The notes under the pieces: model-generated
The model's input: only the letters and a program-made list of their open reading frames with translations
What the model was told of the DNA's origin: nothing
The model's database searches: none
Made by a program: the position numbers and the translations under genes
Assembly: GCF_001643305.1 (NCBI RefSeq)
Contig: NZ_LSGW01000070.1
Span: forward strand, 62,001 to 126,000
Direction: 5' to 3'
Source of the DNA: Aeromonas salmonicida subsp. salmonicida
GTDB taxonomy: Bacteria > Pseudomonadota > Gammaproteobacteria > Enterobacterales > Aeromonadaceae
DNA: 64,000 nt
Shown: positions 34,630 to 44,390 of the stretch, one piece after another
Layout: each line of letters opens with the position of its first letter
How positions within the stretch are numbered: position 1 is the first letter of the stretch

Positions 34630-36531
34630 ATGACTAACTGGTCCAGCAAGGACTCCTTGAAGGTCTACAACGTTCCCTACTGGGGTGCGGGTTTTTTCAA
34701 CATCAATGACGCCGGTCATGTGACCGTCGCTCCCGACAAATCGCGCCCTGATGCACACATTGTCATCTCTGATGCCATCGAACAGTTGCGCCAGTCCGGT
34801 TTGACCACTCCCGTGTTGCTGCGTTTCCCCGACATCCTCAAGAGTCGGGTCGATGCACTGTTCAACGCTTTTGGTCAGGCCATCGAGAAGTCAGGCTATG
34901 AAGGGGATTACCTCTGTGTTTACCCGATCAAGGTAAACCAGCAGAGTCGAGTCATCGAGACCATCAGCCAGTCTTACAGCGACAAGCCACGGCTTGGCCT
35001 GGAAGCGGGTTCCAAACCGGAGCTGCTGGCCGTGCTCTCCCATCACCATGAGCAAGGCTCGGTGATCGTCTGCAACGGTTACAAAGACCGCGAATATATC
35101 CGCCACGCCCTGCTCGGCAACCTGATGGGCCACAAGGTCTACATAGTGGTGGAAAAACCCTCCGAACTGGAAATGGTGCTGGACGAGTCAGCTCGCCTCA
35201 ACATCAAGCCCAATATCGGGGTGCGTGCCAAGCTCGCGTCCACCGGCTCCGGCATGTGGGAATCGAGCGGCGGCTCCATGTCCAAATTTGGTCTCTCCGC
35301 CTCCCAGATCCTGGCGCTGGTCGAGCGTCTGCGCAGCCTGGACAAGCTGGATTGCCTGCAACTGCTGCACTTCCATCTGGGCTCCCAGATCGCCAACATC
35401 CGTGACATTCAGGGCGGTATCCGCGAGTGCGGTCGCTTCTATTCCGAGTTGCGTCGTCTGGGTGTGCCCATCGATGTGGTCGACGTCGGCGGTGGCCTGG
35501 GTGTGGATTATGAGGGCACTCGCTCCCAGAGCCACTGCTCCGCCAACTACAGCCTGTCCGAGTACGCCAACAACGTGGTGTGGGGCATAGGCGATGTGTG
35601 CCGCGAGTTTGATCTGCCGTACCCGACCATCATCAGCGAGTCTGGCCGTGCCCTGACCGCTCACCACGCCGTGCTGGTCACCAATCTGATTGGTGCCGAA
35701 GGGGTGGAGATGAGCGACATCAGCGCGCCGGATGAGGATGCGCCGACCCTCTTGCAGAACATGTGGCAAGGGTGGCTGGACCTGCGTGGTGAAGATCCCT
35801 CTTTGCTGGAGATCTTCCACGACTCAGTGGCGGATCTGGGCGATGTAAACACCCAGTACACCATGGGCTTGCTCAATCTGGAGCAACGCGCCTGGGCCGA
35901 GATGCTGCACCAGAACACCTGTCTGGCACTGAAAGAGATGCTCAACCCGGTCAACCGCAACCACCGCGCCCTGGCCGACGAGCTCTCCGAGAAACTGGCT
36001 GACAAGTGCTTTGCCAACTTCTCCCTGTTCCAGTCACTGCCGGATGCCTGGGGTATCGGTCAGGTGTTCCCCGTGATGCCGCTGACCGGGCTCGATCGTC
36101 CGCTCAGTCGTCGTGGCATCCTGATGGATATCACCTGTGACTCCGATGGTCAGGTTGAACACTACGTCGACGGTCTGGGGGTAGAGAGCACGCTGCCGAT
36201 GCCGCAGTATGAAGAGAACGAAGTGTGCTACGTCGGTTTCTTCCTGGTCGGTGCCTATCAGGAGATCCTGGGGGATCTGCACAACCTGTTCGGCGACACC
36301 CACTGCGCGGAAGTGTGTCTCGATGAAGAGGGCAAGATGGACATTCGCAATGTGGTGCGCGGCGATACCGTCGACCAGCTGCTGCGTTACGTCAACATCG
36401 ACCCCTCCGTCATTCGCGAGAACTACCAGCGTATCGTCTCCCACCCGGCGCTGGATGACGCGACCCGCAAAGCCCTGCTCGACGAGCTGGAGCTGGGTCT
36501 GCAAGGCTATGCCTATCTGGAAGACGAATAA
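34630..36531 (+). CDS. speA: Biosynthetic arginine decarboxylase SpeA
   Basis: 633-aa PLP enzyme turning arginine into agmatine for putrescine synthesis; E. coli SpeA is about 658. PLP lysine in CVYPIKVNQQ (about residue 100), HFHLGSQIANI, VVDVGGGLGVDYEG, and SESGRALTAHHAV. The E. coli enzyme has a longer N terminus. The start at 34630 (MTNWSSKDSLKVYN) is preceded by GCGAGG. Polyamine control by the unusually long leader is possible. No speB follows in this window. Confidence 0.96.
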   Translation: MTNWSSKDSLKVYNVPYWGAGFFNINDAGHVTVAPDKSRPDAHIVISDAIEQLRQSGLTTPVLLRFPDILKSRVDALFNAFGQAIEKSGYEGDYLCVYPIKVNQQSRVIETISQSYSDKPRLGLEAGSKPELLAVLSHHHEQGSVIVCNGYKDREYIRHALLGNLMGHKVYIVVEKPSELEMVLDESARLNIKPNIGVRAKLASTGSGMWESSGGSMSKFGLSASQILALVERLRSLDKLDCLQLLHFHLGSQIANIRDIQGGIRECGRFYSELRRLGVPIDVVDVGGGLGVDYEGTRSQSHCSANYSLSEYANNVVWGIGDVCREFDLPYPTIISESGRALTAHHAVLVTNLIGAEGVEMSDISAPDEDAPTLLQNMWQGWLDLRGEDPSLLEIFHDSVADLGDVNTQYTMGLLNLEQRAWAEMLHQNTCLALKEMLNPVNRNHRALADELSEKLADKCFANFSLFQSLPDAWGIGQVFPVMPLTGLDRPLSRRGILMDITCDSDGQVEHYVDGLGVESTLPMPQYEENEVCYVGFFLVGAYQEILGDLHNLFGDTHCAEVCLDEEGKMDIRNVVRGDTVDQLLRYVNIDPSVIRENYQRIVSHPALDDATRKALLDELELGLQGYAYLEDE

Positions 36532-36578
36532 GCCTCTGGCTTGTTCGCCCCGTCGGTGGAAACAAAAAGACGGGAATG

Positions 36579-36608
36579 AAAAAACGGCGCCTTCGGGCGC
36601 CGTTTTTG
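36579..36608 (+). terminator. UUCG terminator after speA
   Basis: AAAACGGCGCC-TTCG-GGCGCCGTTTTT. Confidence 0.93.
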
Positions 36609-36804
36609 TTGATGGCATTTTATGCCCTTTCCGAGAACAGGGAGGCGGACAGCCATCTTCATATGAGTGGTGGATGGCGGTAGTGCGCGGCTCAGGGCCC
36701 GGATCCGGCAGATATTCTTCCCTTGATCTGCATCAAACCTGTGGTGGGCGGGTTATTTTACGGTCAGGAGTGATGTGGGTGGTATGTAACAAAAGGATGT
36801 GATT

Positions 36805-36993
36805 ATGGAACTGGAAAGGGACCCGAGATGCTATACCGACCTTTGTATCGACGGTAAGTGGTATCACTATGACCACTGCAGCACACATGTCTACATGCTG
36901 ATGGGAGGTGCGGCCCCGAGTCTGGAGCTGACCCACGAGCCCCGCAGCGAAGAGGAGCTGATCGAGATGCTCCAGCAACTGGCCCGCTTCTGA
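36805..36993 (+). CDS. Hypothetical small protein
   Basis: 62 residues beginning MELERDPRCYTDLCIDGKWYHY and ending EEELIEMLQQLARF. Rich in Cys, His and acidic residues. AAGGATG precedes the ATG. No family recognised; the amphipathic C-terminal helix and clean ribosome site make it a likely gene. Confidence 0.6.
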   Translation: MELERDPRCYTDLCIDGKWYHYDHCSTHVYMLMGGAAPSLELTHEPRSEEELIEMLQQLARF

Positions 36994-37112
36994 CGCAGGT
37001 TGTCTGCTGCTCGTCACATGGCCATCGGACACCTTGCCGCGATGGCCACTTATCGTCTCTTGTTGGTTTTCTGCTAACGATGCCTGCTGGCGACTTCTGT
37101 CAACGAGTCTTG

Positions 37113-37400
37113 TCAGCGCGTTTTGCCGCCCAACAACCCCTTGCCGACGTCCATCAAGGCGATCGCCGCAGCGTAGCCACTGTCTGATTTGCCCATCTCG
37201 TCCGCCACATAGAGGAAGTTGGACTTGTATTTCTCGACGGCCTCACTGCGACTCGCGGCATCGATAAAATCTTCCTGCACCTCGAATCCCTGCGCCAGCA
37301 GCGCCTCTTTCTCGGTCAGAAAGGTGGGGGAGGCCATGTCGATAAAGGTGTACTGCTGCCGGTTGGATGCCGGAATGGAGAAAAACTGGTATCTAGCCAT
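37113..37400 (-). CDS. Hypothetical protein
   Basis: 95 residues, MARYQFFSIPASNRQQYTF at the start, a helical middle (EKEALLAQGFEVQEDFIDAASRSEAV, given as residues 31-56) and a Gly-rich end GKGLLGGKTR. GAGGAA precedes the ATG. Function not recognised; soluble. Confidence 0.75.
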   Translation of the reverse strand: MARYQFFSIPASNRQQYTFIDMASPTFLTEKEALLAQGFEVQEDFIDAASRSEAVEKYKSNFLYVADEMGKSDSGYAAAIALMDVGKGLLGGKTR

Positions 37401-37765
37401 GTGCGATTCCTCGCCTGAACGGGTGATAAATGATATGACCTTCTTCTCGTCGAACTGTCCCCTTGGGCGCCATGGCAGAATGGCTAAAAAAAGTAACGTT
37501 CGAGTCTTGTATTTTGCTCGAGATTACCCTGACCCAAAGCACAGCACAACGAAAATATGCGACTTTTTTCGCCAAGAAAAAAATGAAGTGATCTCATCCT
37601 TCTGACAGTGAAAATCAGGCCCACTCTGGTCAGGTTTTCATGGCCGCCCTGTTTCAGCGCGCATAGCTTGGGGGATTGCCCCGTTTGTATCTGTGTCCGT
37701 ACGGTACATCTGTTATTATCATGGCCTTTCATGCCACTTATCTAATTGAACTTGCTGGAGAAACC
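37401..37765. other. Divergent intergenic region, AT-rich
   Basis: 365 bp between the hypothetical gene and the phosphatase. Contains A/T tracts around 37487-37595 and no convincing gene. Confidence 0.4.
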
Positions 37766-38260
37766 ATGTCTCGAACCCTCTATCTGCTTCGTCACGGCCA
37801 GACCCGCTATAACGCCGAGCAGCGGTTACAGGGGCGCTGCAATTCCGACCTGACTGACAAGGGGGAGGCGCAGGCCACCGCCATGGGCGCTCGTCTGCGC
37901 GATGTGCTGGACGAACCCGCACGCTGGACTCTCTACGCCAGCCCCCTTGGCCGAGCTCGGCAGACGGCGCTGTTGGTGTGCCAGCAGCTGGGGCTCGATA
38001 GTGAGCGCATCGTCTGGGATGAGCGACTGGTGGAGTTGAACATGGGGGAGTGGGAGGGCTGCCGGGTATCGGATCTGGTGGCAGCTCACCCCAAGCTTGA
38101 TATCAGCCAGCCGGACTGGTATCTGCAGGCGCCCGGTGGTGAAGATTTTCAATGTATTCAGCGCCGGGCCCAACAGTGGCTGCAGGATGATCGCATTGCC
38201 GAGCCCTTTTCTTTAACAGGAGTTAGCCAATCGCCAACTTTGCTGCTTCTTTCCACATGA
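37766..38260 (+). pseudogene. Histidine phosphatase family gene, 3' end lost
   Basis: Starts MSRTLYLLRHGQTRYNAEQR, the RHG motif of phosphoglycerate mutase-like phosphatases (CobC/GpmB type), and continues YASPLGRARQTA and LVELNMGEWEG. Homology stops at about residue 150, near 38210, exactly before the second catalytic His motif (VSHG) would be expected. The remaining codons run into the oppositely oriented helicase gene and end at 38260. The product would lack an essential catalytic residue. Confidence 0.8.
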
Positions 38261-41219
38261 AGGGGGGCATCGGAGTAGTCAACCGCCATTTGATGTTCAT
38301 CGGCTGGCTGCCGCTATGGGAGATGTACTCCACTTCGCCAAAGTTCACAAAGCCAAGGGTGCGGCCAAATTCATCTTTGCTCTGCTCACGGACGAACAAA
38401 AACAAGCGCTTACCCTCTGCTCTGTGTTGAATGTAACTCAGGCCCTTACCCCGCTCGGGGCGAGCGCTGTTTTGGCTCTGCCAATGGAACAGTGACTCAT
38501 TGATGGCGTAGTCGTGATAACGGGTGGTGGGGGAGAAGTGCTGCTCCGTTTTGTTCAGGGTCACGAACAGCAACTCGATATTTTGCTCTGCGATGACATA
38601 CACCCCTTCTCTGGCTGGTGGTTGCTGCTCGAAACTGGTAGCACCAAAGCCAACCAGCACCTGCTCTCTGGCATATCGGGCATGCAGTTGCAGCGGATTA
38701 CCGGGAAGGTCAGGCATGGCTAGTTGTTCGTGCTGCACCCGATTGATCAGCATGGGTAGCAGGTCTGCCAACTCGGCCCTTAACGCTGGTTGATTGAGTT
38801 GTTTCAGGCTGTGTGCCAAGGAGCTAAAGCCTGCGTTGGGGCCGCTCTGTTGCCAGAAGTCGTAGTGGCACATCAAGGCCATACGTTCATCGTGTTCGGC
38901 CGTTAAGGTAAAGGCGTCTGCCACCAAGGTTTGTAAGAATTTCAAGTAATGGAGCGCATCGCAGCCTAATAGCCGGGTTTTGATGGCCCGGGTGTAGAGG
39001 GTAGATAGCTTCTCATCGCTCATTTCAGAAACGGTATGGTTGCGGGCCTGTTTGACTAAGGTGCTCCAATTACCGCGCTTGTAGATCTCCTCAAGGCTGA
39101 TATGAGGGTAAAACTTCAAAAAGTTCGCCAACGTCAGCGGTAAATCGCAATCCTGCGAGAAACGGCGGATCAGGCCCATGAGTCGCGAGGTATTGAGGGT
39201 CGCCTTCTTGATATTGCTCAGAATTAACTCTTGGGTCTGTTTTGAGAGTTCGATGCGGCAGCCCAAGGGGGCATGAGGGAAGCCCTGTTTGATTTCGTGG
39301 CTGATCGCCTTATTGGTTTTACCCACCAGCGCCCGGAATTTCTGGGCAAAGTCATACTCCGCACGAGCATTGCCAACAAAATCCAACACGGTGCAACACT
39401 CTTTATTGCTCGCCAGCCGTAGGCCGCGCCCTAATTGCTGCAAAAAGATCGTGAGGCTTTCCGTTGGCCGTAAAAACAGCAAGGTATCGACTTCCGGGAT
39501 ATCGACCCCTTCGTTGAAGATGTCCACTACGCATAGAATATTGATAACCCCGGTACGCAAATCTTGTTGTTTGCTATGCCGTTCGTCTCGGTTATCGCTG
39601 GTGAGGATGTCAGCCTTGATGCCCTTCAATAAAAATGCCTTGCACATAAAATCAGCATGTTCACGGCTCACACAAAATGCCAGCGCTTTGATCTTGGTAA
39701 TATCGGTGACGATCTCATCGAGGCTCTGTACTATTTTCTGCACCCGCTGCTGATTGTGGGTGTAGATATTGGTGAGCTCACTAATGTCATAACGGCCATT
39801 TTTCCAAGCGACTTGGCGCAAGTCGGTATCATCATCGATGCCAAAATATTGGAATGGACAGAGATGGCGACGATTGATGGCCTCTGGTAAGCGGATTTCT
39901 GCTGCGATCACACCACAAAAGTCAGCGAGAATATCACCGCCATCATGGCGCTCTGGCGTTGCGGTCAATCCCAGCAGAATGTGAGGATCAAAGGCTGCGA
40001 GCAAACCACGATAACTGGCCGCCGCAATATGGTGAACCTCATCGATGACGATGTAATCGAAATAGTCTGGGCTAAGGCGCAACGTAGACAGCTGGTTATT
40101 CAAGGATTGTACTGAGGCAAACAGTTGATGGTAGTGGGTTGGCACGGCGCCGCCGACCAAGAGTTCGCCAAAATTGGATTGCTTGAGCACACCGCGGTAC
40201 GAGGCCAATGCTTGGCGCAAAATCTCCTCTTTGTGGGCGACAAACAGAAACTTGGCGTCGGGTTTGGTTTTCAGAAAACGTGCAAAATCAAAGGCGGAGA
40301 TCAGGGTTTTCCCTGTACCGGTGGCCGCAACCACCAAGTTACGAAAGCGCTGATGTAAAGAGCGCTCCATCGCCAATTGCTCAAGGATTTCCTGTTGATG
40401 GGGAAACGGCGTGATATCAAAGAAATAGGCAGGACTATTTTTGTCACCATCCCCACGGGCCTCTTGCAGCGCATGCTTTAATTTCGTGCGGCTTTCGAGC
40501 TTGCCATCGAACAGCTCAAAATCATCGGACTCCCAATAGGTTTCAAAGGTACTCAGGGATTTCTCGATAATATGAGGGATCTCTTGCGAGGAGATTTTTA
40601 GGTTCCACTCCAAGCCACTGGTGAGGGCAGAATGAGAGAGGTTGGATGAACCTATATAGCCGGTATGAAAGCCAGTATTTCGGCAAAAGAGATAGCTTTT
40701 GGCATGCAACCGCTCGCGCTGGGTGTTATAGCTGAGTTTGACTTCAGTGTTGGGCAGGCTGGCTAAAAATTCGACCGCCTTGGCGTCGGTTGCCCCCATA
40801 TAAGAAGTGGTAATGACTTTTAATTGGCGGCCGCTGCGAGTGAACTCTTCCAGCTCATGACGGAAAATACGGATACCTGCCCATTTGATAAATGAGACCA
40901 GCCAGCAGATGCTATCTGCCGATAATATCTCCCGTTTAATCTCCGACTCCATCGACAAACCCGCATTGCTGCCGCAGAACAGCTCACTTTGCGTCAGACC
41001 GGTCAGAGGGAAAATATCCTCGGCATATTGCTTTAAATTGGCTGAGATGGGGTTATCCAACTGGTAGAGCGCTGTCAGAATTTTTCCCTGACTATCGATG
41101 AGGTTCTCGCCAATAAAGTCTGGGTCTTGCGTGCGATCCTTTAGCCAAAGCAATAACTGGTTAGCCAGCTCAATCTGCCGTTGCAGCTGATCACTCTCCA
41201 GTGACCGAGCCCACCGCAT
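38223..41219 (-). CDS. PLD-nuclease/SF2 helicase fusion with DUF3427-like C terminus
   Basis: 998 residues. N-terminal PLD-type domain (about 75-230) with HxK in LHAKSYLF (172-174) and IGSSNLSHSAL. SF2 helicase core: Walker A VAATGTGKT (about 297-305), DEVHH box (393-397), GLTATPER, and motif VI QQLGRGLRL. The C-terminal 350 residues resemble DUF3427 (FGATSFEQQP, YHDYAINESLFHWQSQN). Such fusions are found in mobile and defence contexts; a nuclease-helicase acting on foreign DNA is an inference. Lower GC than surroundings and it interrupts the phosphatase gene. Starts inside the small upstream frame. Confidence 0.85.
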   Translation of the reverse strand: MRWARSLESDQLQRQIELANQLLLWLKDRTQDPDFIGENLIDSQGKILTALYQLDNPISANLKQYAEDIFPLTGLTQSELFCGSNAGLSMESEIKREILSADSICWLVSFIKWAGIRIFRHELEEFTRSGRQLKVITTSYMGATDAKAVEFLASLPNTEVKLSYNTQRERLHAKSYLFCRNTGFHTGYIGSSNLSHSALTSGLEWNLKISSQEIPHIIEKSLSTFETYWESDDFELFDGKLESRTKLKHALQEARGDGDKNSPAYFFDITPFPHQQEILEQLAMERSLHQRFRNLVVAATGTGKTLISAFDFARFLKTKPDAKFLFVAHKEEILRQALASYRGVLKQSNFGELLVGGAVPTHYHQLFASVQSLNNQLSTLRLSPDYFDYIVIDEVHHIAAASYRGLLAAFDPHILLGLTATPERHDGGDILADFCGVIAAEIRLPEAINRRHLCPFQYFGIDDDTDLRQVAWKNGRYDISELTNIYTHNQQRVQKIVQSLDEIVTDITKIKALAFCVSREHADFMCKAFLLKGIKADILTSDNRDERHSKQQDLRTGVINILCVVDIFNEGVDIPEVDTLLFLRPTESLTIFLQQLGRGLRLASNKECCTVLDFVGNARAEYDFAQKFRALVGKTNKAISHEIKQGFPHAPLGCRIELSKQTQELILSNIKKATLNTSRLMGLIRRFSQDCDLPLTLANFLKFYPHISLEEIYKRGNWSTLVKQARNHTVSEMSDEKLSTLYTRAIKTRLLGCDALHYLKFLQTLVADAFTLTAEHDERMALMCHYDFWQQSGPNAGFSSLAHSLKQLNQPALRAELADLLPMLINRVQHEQLAMPDLPGNPLQLHARYAREQVLVGFGATSFEQQPPAREGVYVIAEQNIELLFVTLNKTEQHFSPTTRYHDYAINESLFHWQSQNSARPERGKGLSYIQHRAEGKRLFLFVREQSKDEFGRTLGFVNFGEVEYISHSGSQPMNIKWRLTTPMPPFMWKEAAKLAIG

Positions 41220-41505
41220 ATTCCAAAACCCGGCTCAGAAATCGCGATAACCAGACTGCCGCTTCGGCAGGTTCAAGCTGGCGTTCCCCTACGTAAAAGC
41301 GCTCGCGGTCGAGTCGAGATGTCAGCAGTTGAGTAATGAGTTGTTCATAAATACCGCATTGTTGCATCGCACACTGGCCTTGAACGTTGTACATGAGGGT
41401 GGCGAGAAGAGTATCATTTTTTCCAACCAAATCAGTAAGCTGTTGTCGCCTGTTACTCGTTTGAAAATCGCCACGGTTTTCGGTAATACAGCCCGGCAGT
41501 GACAA
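41191..41505 (-). CDS. Small hypothetical protein coupled to the helicase
   Basis: Open frame of up to 104 codons overlapping the helicase start by 29 bp. The first in-frame codon with start potential at 41505 is TTG with no clear ribosome site; internal starts are possible. The C-terminal part (MYNVQGQCAMQQCGIYEQLI, RERFYVGERQLEPAEAAVWL) looks like a real helical protein. It may be a truncated gene whose 5' end was lost at the island edge. Family unknown. Confidence 0.5.
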   Translation of the reverse strand: MSLPGCITENRGDFQTSNRRQQLTDLVGKNDTLLATLMYNVQGQCAMQQCGIYEQLITQLLTSRLDRERFYVGERQLEPAEAAVWLSRFLSRVLEYAVGSVTGE

Positions 41506-41521
41506 CCACAGGGAGGTGGTG

Positions 41522-41989
41522 ATGGATCCGGTTTCTTATCTTTTTTCGGCCTATCTCAATCTGGTACAGCAGCAGGTGTCGGATCACTACGGTACAGAGC
41601 CCAAGACGCTGGTGGTGGAATATGAGGGGGAGCAGGTGCCCTTTGTCTTCCAGTTCTGGCAGATCCAACCCAAAAGCGTCTGCCGTTCCTACGAGCAAGA
41701 TGTGCGGCGTTTCAGTCAGTGCACGGTCAAGGCGGCTGCTCTGTTTCAGACGCTCTGCGATGATCTGACCCGACAGGATGACAGCAGCTGGCAACTGCCC
41801 AAATTTCGCACCATGTACTGCTCGGCGGCCATCAGCTATCGGCCGATGATTGCTGAAATTGGGGATGCCAAGCAGAGTCCTGCCAAGCTGGCGGAGCGCG
41901 CCTGCAATCAGGCGATTCTGGCTGCGATGGACAGTGACGATGAGACCTTACTTGCCCAGCGCGACAAAGCGTGCGCCGCGGTGCAGTGA
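41522..41989 (+). CDS. Hypothetical protein
   Basis: 155 residues starting MDPVSYLFSAYLNLVQQQVS after GGGAGG. Soluble, four Cys, helical. No family recognised. It was presumably downstream of the phosphatase before the island inserted, since only 16 codons separate it from the island edge. Confidence 0.7.
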   Translation: MDPVSYLFSAYLNLVQQQVSDHYGTEPKTLVVEYEGEQVPFVFQFWQIQPKSVCRSYEQDVRRFSQCTVKAAALFQTLCDDLTRQDDSSWQLPKFRTMYCSAAISYRPMIAEIGDAKQSPAKLAERACNQAILAAMDSDDETLLAQRDKACAAVQ

Positions 41990-42154
41990 GGCGGATTTAT
42001 CTGACAATATACTCACTTGGCCTGTCTGTGCGTGCCACGACACACATCTGCTCCTCCTTGCCGGGTATGATGAGGTTGCCCACGGTTGTGGAAAGCGTCG
42101 GGCATTCATGGGCATATGCCTGCTACATCAGCCAGATCACCACCAGGAGGAACC

Positions 42155-42523
42155 ATGATCAGCCACATCGACCATCTGGTATTGACGGTCAGTGATATTG
42201 AACGGGCCGTGGCGTTTTACAGCTCTGTGCTCAATATGGAGGCCATCACCTTTGGTGCAGGGCGCCGGGCGCTGCGTTTTGGCAACCAGAAGATCAATCT
42301 GCAATTGCCGGGGCAAGAGCCGCGCAACCGGGCTCAGGTGGGCTCGGGGGATCTTTGCCTCATCACCCGTTGGCCGCTGGCACAGGTCATCGCCCAGCTT
42401 GCCAGCCACGGGGTGGCGATAGTCGAAGGGCCCGTCACCAAGAGCGGCGCCTGCGGGCCCATCGAATCAATCTATTGCCTCGACCCGGATCAGAATCTTG
42501 TCGAGATCAGCCGCTACCCTTGA
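42155..42523 (+). CDS. VOC-family protein (glyoxalase/bleomycin resistance fold)
   Basis: 122 residues. HIDHLVLTVSDIERAVAFY at the N terminus and YCLDPDQNLVEIS at the C terminus are the two VOC halves, with metal-ligand His and Glu. CAGGAGGA precedes the ATG at 42155. Could be a virulence-associated or glyoxalase-like enzyme; substrate unknown. Confidence 0.88.
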   Translation: MISHIDHLVLTVSDIERAVAFYSSVLNMEAITFGAGRRALRFGNQKINLQLPGQEPRNRAQVGSGDLCLITRWPLAQVIAQLASHGVAIVEGPVTKSGACGPIESIYCLDPDQNLVEISRYP

Positions 42524-42568
42524 GCCCGACGGCCAGCTGATTGCCAACTCCTGCTTCTTGTCGCTTGC

Positions 42569-44161
42569 CTAAAAAGGTAAATCCGGCGTGTCTGTTTCCT
42601 GTAAAAACGTCTCTATCTCTGCCTCATAGGCGGCATCGGTGCGCTTGTCGCTGGCCGGTTTCGCCTGGGGTGAGGCGAGTGGCGATGGGGGCTGAAGGGG
42701 CGCCGCCAGTGTCTCAATGACCCTCTCTTGCAGATAGGGATAGAAGGGGTTGGAGGAGGTGCGGGTGAGGGCACCTGGATTGACGATCAACATACCGCGC
42801 TCCCCGCGCAGGGCCAGGCCGCCCAGGTTGATGCCGTATTGGTTCATCTGCTCGGGGCGTGGCGCCATGCCATAGAGGGGATCGTCCATGGGGAAGGGCA
42901 GCGCCACGTGGGAGAGGGAGTAGATCTCCTTGGGGTAGTCGATGCCAAGGGGGCGAACTTGCTCGAGCGTGCTGCCTGCGACCATCGTTTTTGCCTGGGT
43001 CTGGGGGCTGGACGCCGCCTCGTTGCCCACCACTGTCAGCCGATATGGCTGGGGCTGGCTCGGCAGCAGGTGGCTTAGGGCCAGCTCGGAGGCACTGTTG
43101 AGCAAGGGGCCGAAAACAGAGCCGCGATTGATGTCGAACAGCACCAGCTCGCTGCCGTTGTTCGGCAGGAAGTGGTAGAGATCGGCGATGATGGAGCGGG
43201 TGCTGACTGTGTAATCCATCACCGACTGGAAGGTGAGTGCCGGCGGGAAGGCCGCCAGTTCACCGCTGGTCGCCAGTTGGCGCACCTGCTGTTGAATGGT
43301 GTGGGTCAGCCGGTAGGATTGACGTGCCCCGTTGACCGGGAAGGAGTTGTATTTGAACGGGTTGAATTCGGGCATGATGCCGAGCCAGGCCGCGTTGGCA
43401 AAGGCGGGCAGCAGGGCGGGCACCGCCTTCAATCCGGCGAAACGGGCAAAGCGGGTCACCCCTATCATGGGGGAGATGAGCACCAGCCGATCCGGCCTTG
43501 CCAATGTCCCCGTTTTGTCTTCCAGCGCATCCAGCGCATATTTCACCGCCAGCGCGCCGCCGTTGGAAAAACCCACCAGATGCAGTGGCAGCGGGCTCGG
43601 GGCTTGTGCTCTGGCCTCGCGCACCGCCAGTCGTGTGGCCGCCAGCCAGGTCTCCCACTCCATATTGACCAGCCCGGCCGGCACTGTGCCGTGACCGGGT
43701 ATGCGCAAACCAAGGGCGATAAAGCCCTGCTCGCGATAGCGCTGGGCCAGATGGCGCAGGCTGTAAGGGGAATCGGTCAGGCCATGCAGGAACACGGCTA
43801 CCCCTTTCACCTCGCCCTCGGGGCGCAGCAGGTAGGAGCGATTCCAGTCGTCTTGAAAGTGGGCTGGATTGATGGGCGAGCCCTGATAGTAGCGGTTGCC
43901 CGCCAGCTGTTGCTCCGGCGGCGTCTTGGCGACCACCTCCTGCTCCACCAGATCGAACAGCTGTTGCTCGCGAGCCAGATAGGCTGGCCAGTCGCTGCTA
44001 TCCAGTTCGTCGGCGCTGAGCTCGGGGGGAATAAAGGTATGCCACAGCTGCAACGGCGCGGCTTGCCAGGCGAAGTAGGCGATCACCCCCCAAGCGGCCA
44101 GCAGCGCAAGCAAGAGGGTCAGAAGAGAGCGGCGAAGGAGGCGACGGGTACGAGCCAGCAT
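42569..44161 (-). CDS. Membrane-anchored alpha/beta hydrolase
   Basis: 530 residues. Single N-terminal TM (SLLTLLLALLAAWGVIAYF, about 12-32) followed by a periplasm-facing hydrolase. Oxyanion region VAVFLHGLTDSPYSL, nucleophile elbow LVGFSNGGALAV (G-x-S-x-G as GFSNG), and a long lid insert before SLSHVALPFPMDDP with a likely catalytic His. Low-complexity C-terminal tail (Pro/Ala/Lys). Esterase or lipase activity likely, substrate unknown. Confidence 0.85.
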   Translation of the reverse strand: MLARTRRLLRRSLLTLLLALLAAWGVIAYFAWQAAPLQLWHTFIPPELSADELDSSDWPAYLAREQQLFDLVEQEVVAKTPPEQQLAGNRYYQGSPINPAHFQDDWNRSYLLRPEGEVKGVAVFLHGLTDSPYSLRHLAQRYREQGFIALGLRIPGHGTVPAGLVNMEWETWLAATRLAVREARAQAPSPLPLHLVGFSNGGALAVKYALDALEDKTGTLARPDRLVLISPMIGVTRFARFAGLKAVPALLPAFANAAWLGIMPEFNPFKYNSFPVNGARQSYRLTHTIQQQVRQLATSGELAAFPPALTFQSVMDYTVSTRSIIADLYHFLPNNGSELVLFDINRGSVFGPLLNSASELALSHLLPSQPQPYRLTVVGNEAASSPQTQAKTMVAGSTLEQVRPLGIDYPKEIYSLSHVALPFPMDDPLYGMAPRPEQMNQYGINLGGLALRGERGMLIVNPGALTRTSSNPFYPYLQERVIETLAAPLQPPSPLASPQAKPASDKRTDAAYEAEIETFLQETDTPDLPF

Positions 44162-44310
44162 GGTGTGATCCCTGGGCGATGGCGGTCGGGGCGAACCGCA
44201 GTCAAGCTGGCTCGCCGTGTCTGTCTGAACAGTTCAAACCTTGACGCAAGGCTTAAAGCCTAATGTAAACAAGGTGATAAGTACAGGTGGTGGGCGCTCG
44301 TCAAGACCAT

Positions 44311-44340
44311 GAAAAGACGGCAGCCCATGGGCTGCCGTCT
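44311..44340 (-). terminator. Terminator after gdhA
   Basis: AGACGGCAGCC-CATG-GGCTGCCGTCT, with AAAA on the left giving UUUU in the minus-strand transcript. Confidence 0.85.
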
Positions 44341-44390
44341 GGTGTTGCACGTCGTGGTCAATGCTTGCTGATGGCACATCCTTGCCGGGA

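Noticed and set aside
41474-41521. Sixteen open codons linking the island edge to the 41522 gene as the lost phosphatase end
   Set aside because: The peptide shows no phosphatase motif; in-frame openness over 16 codons is easily chance.
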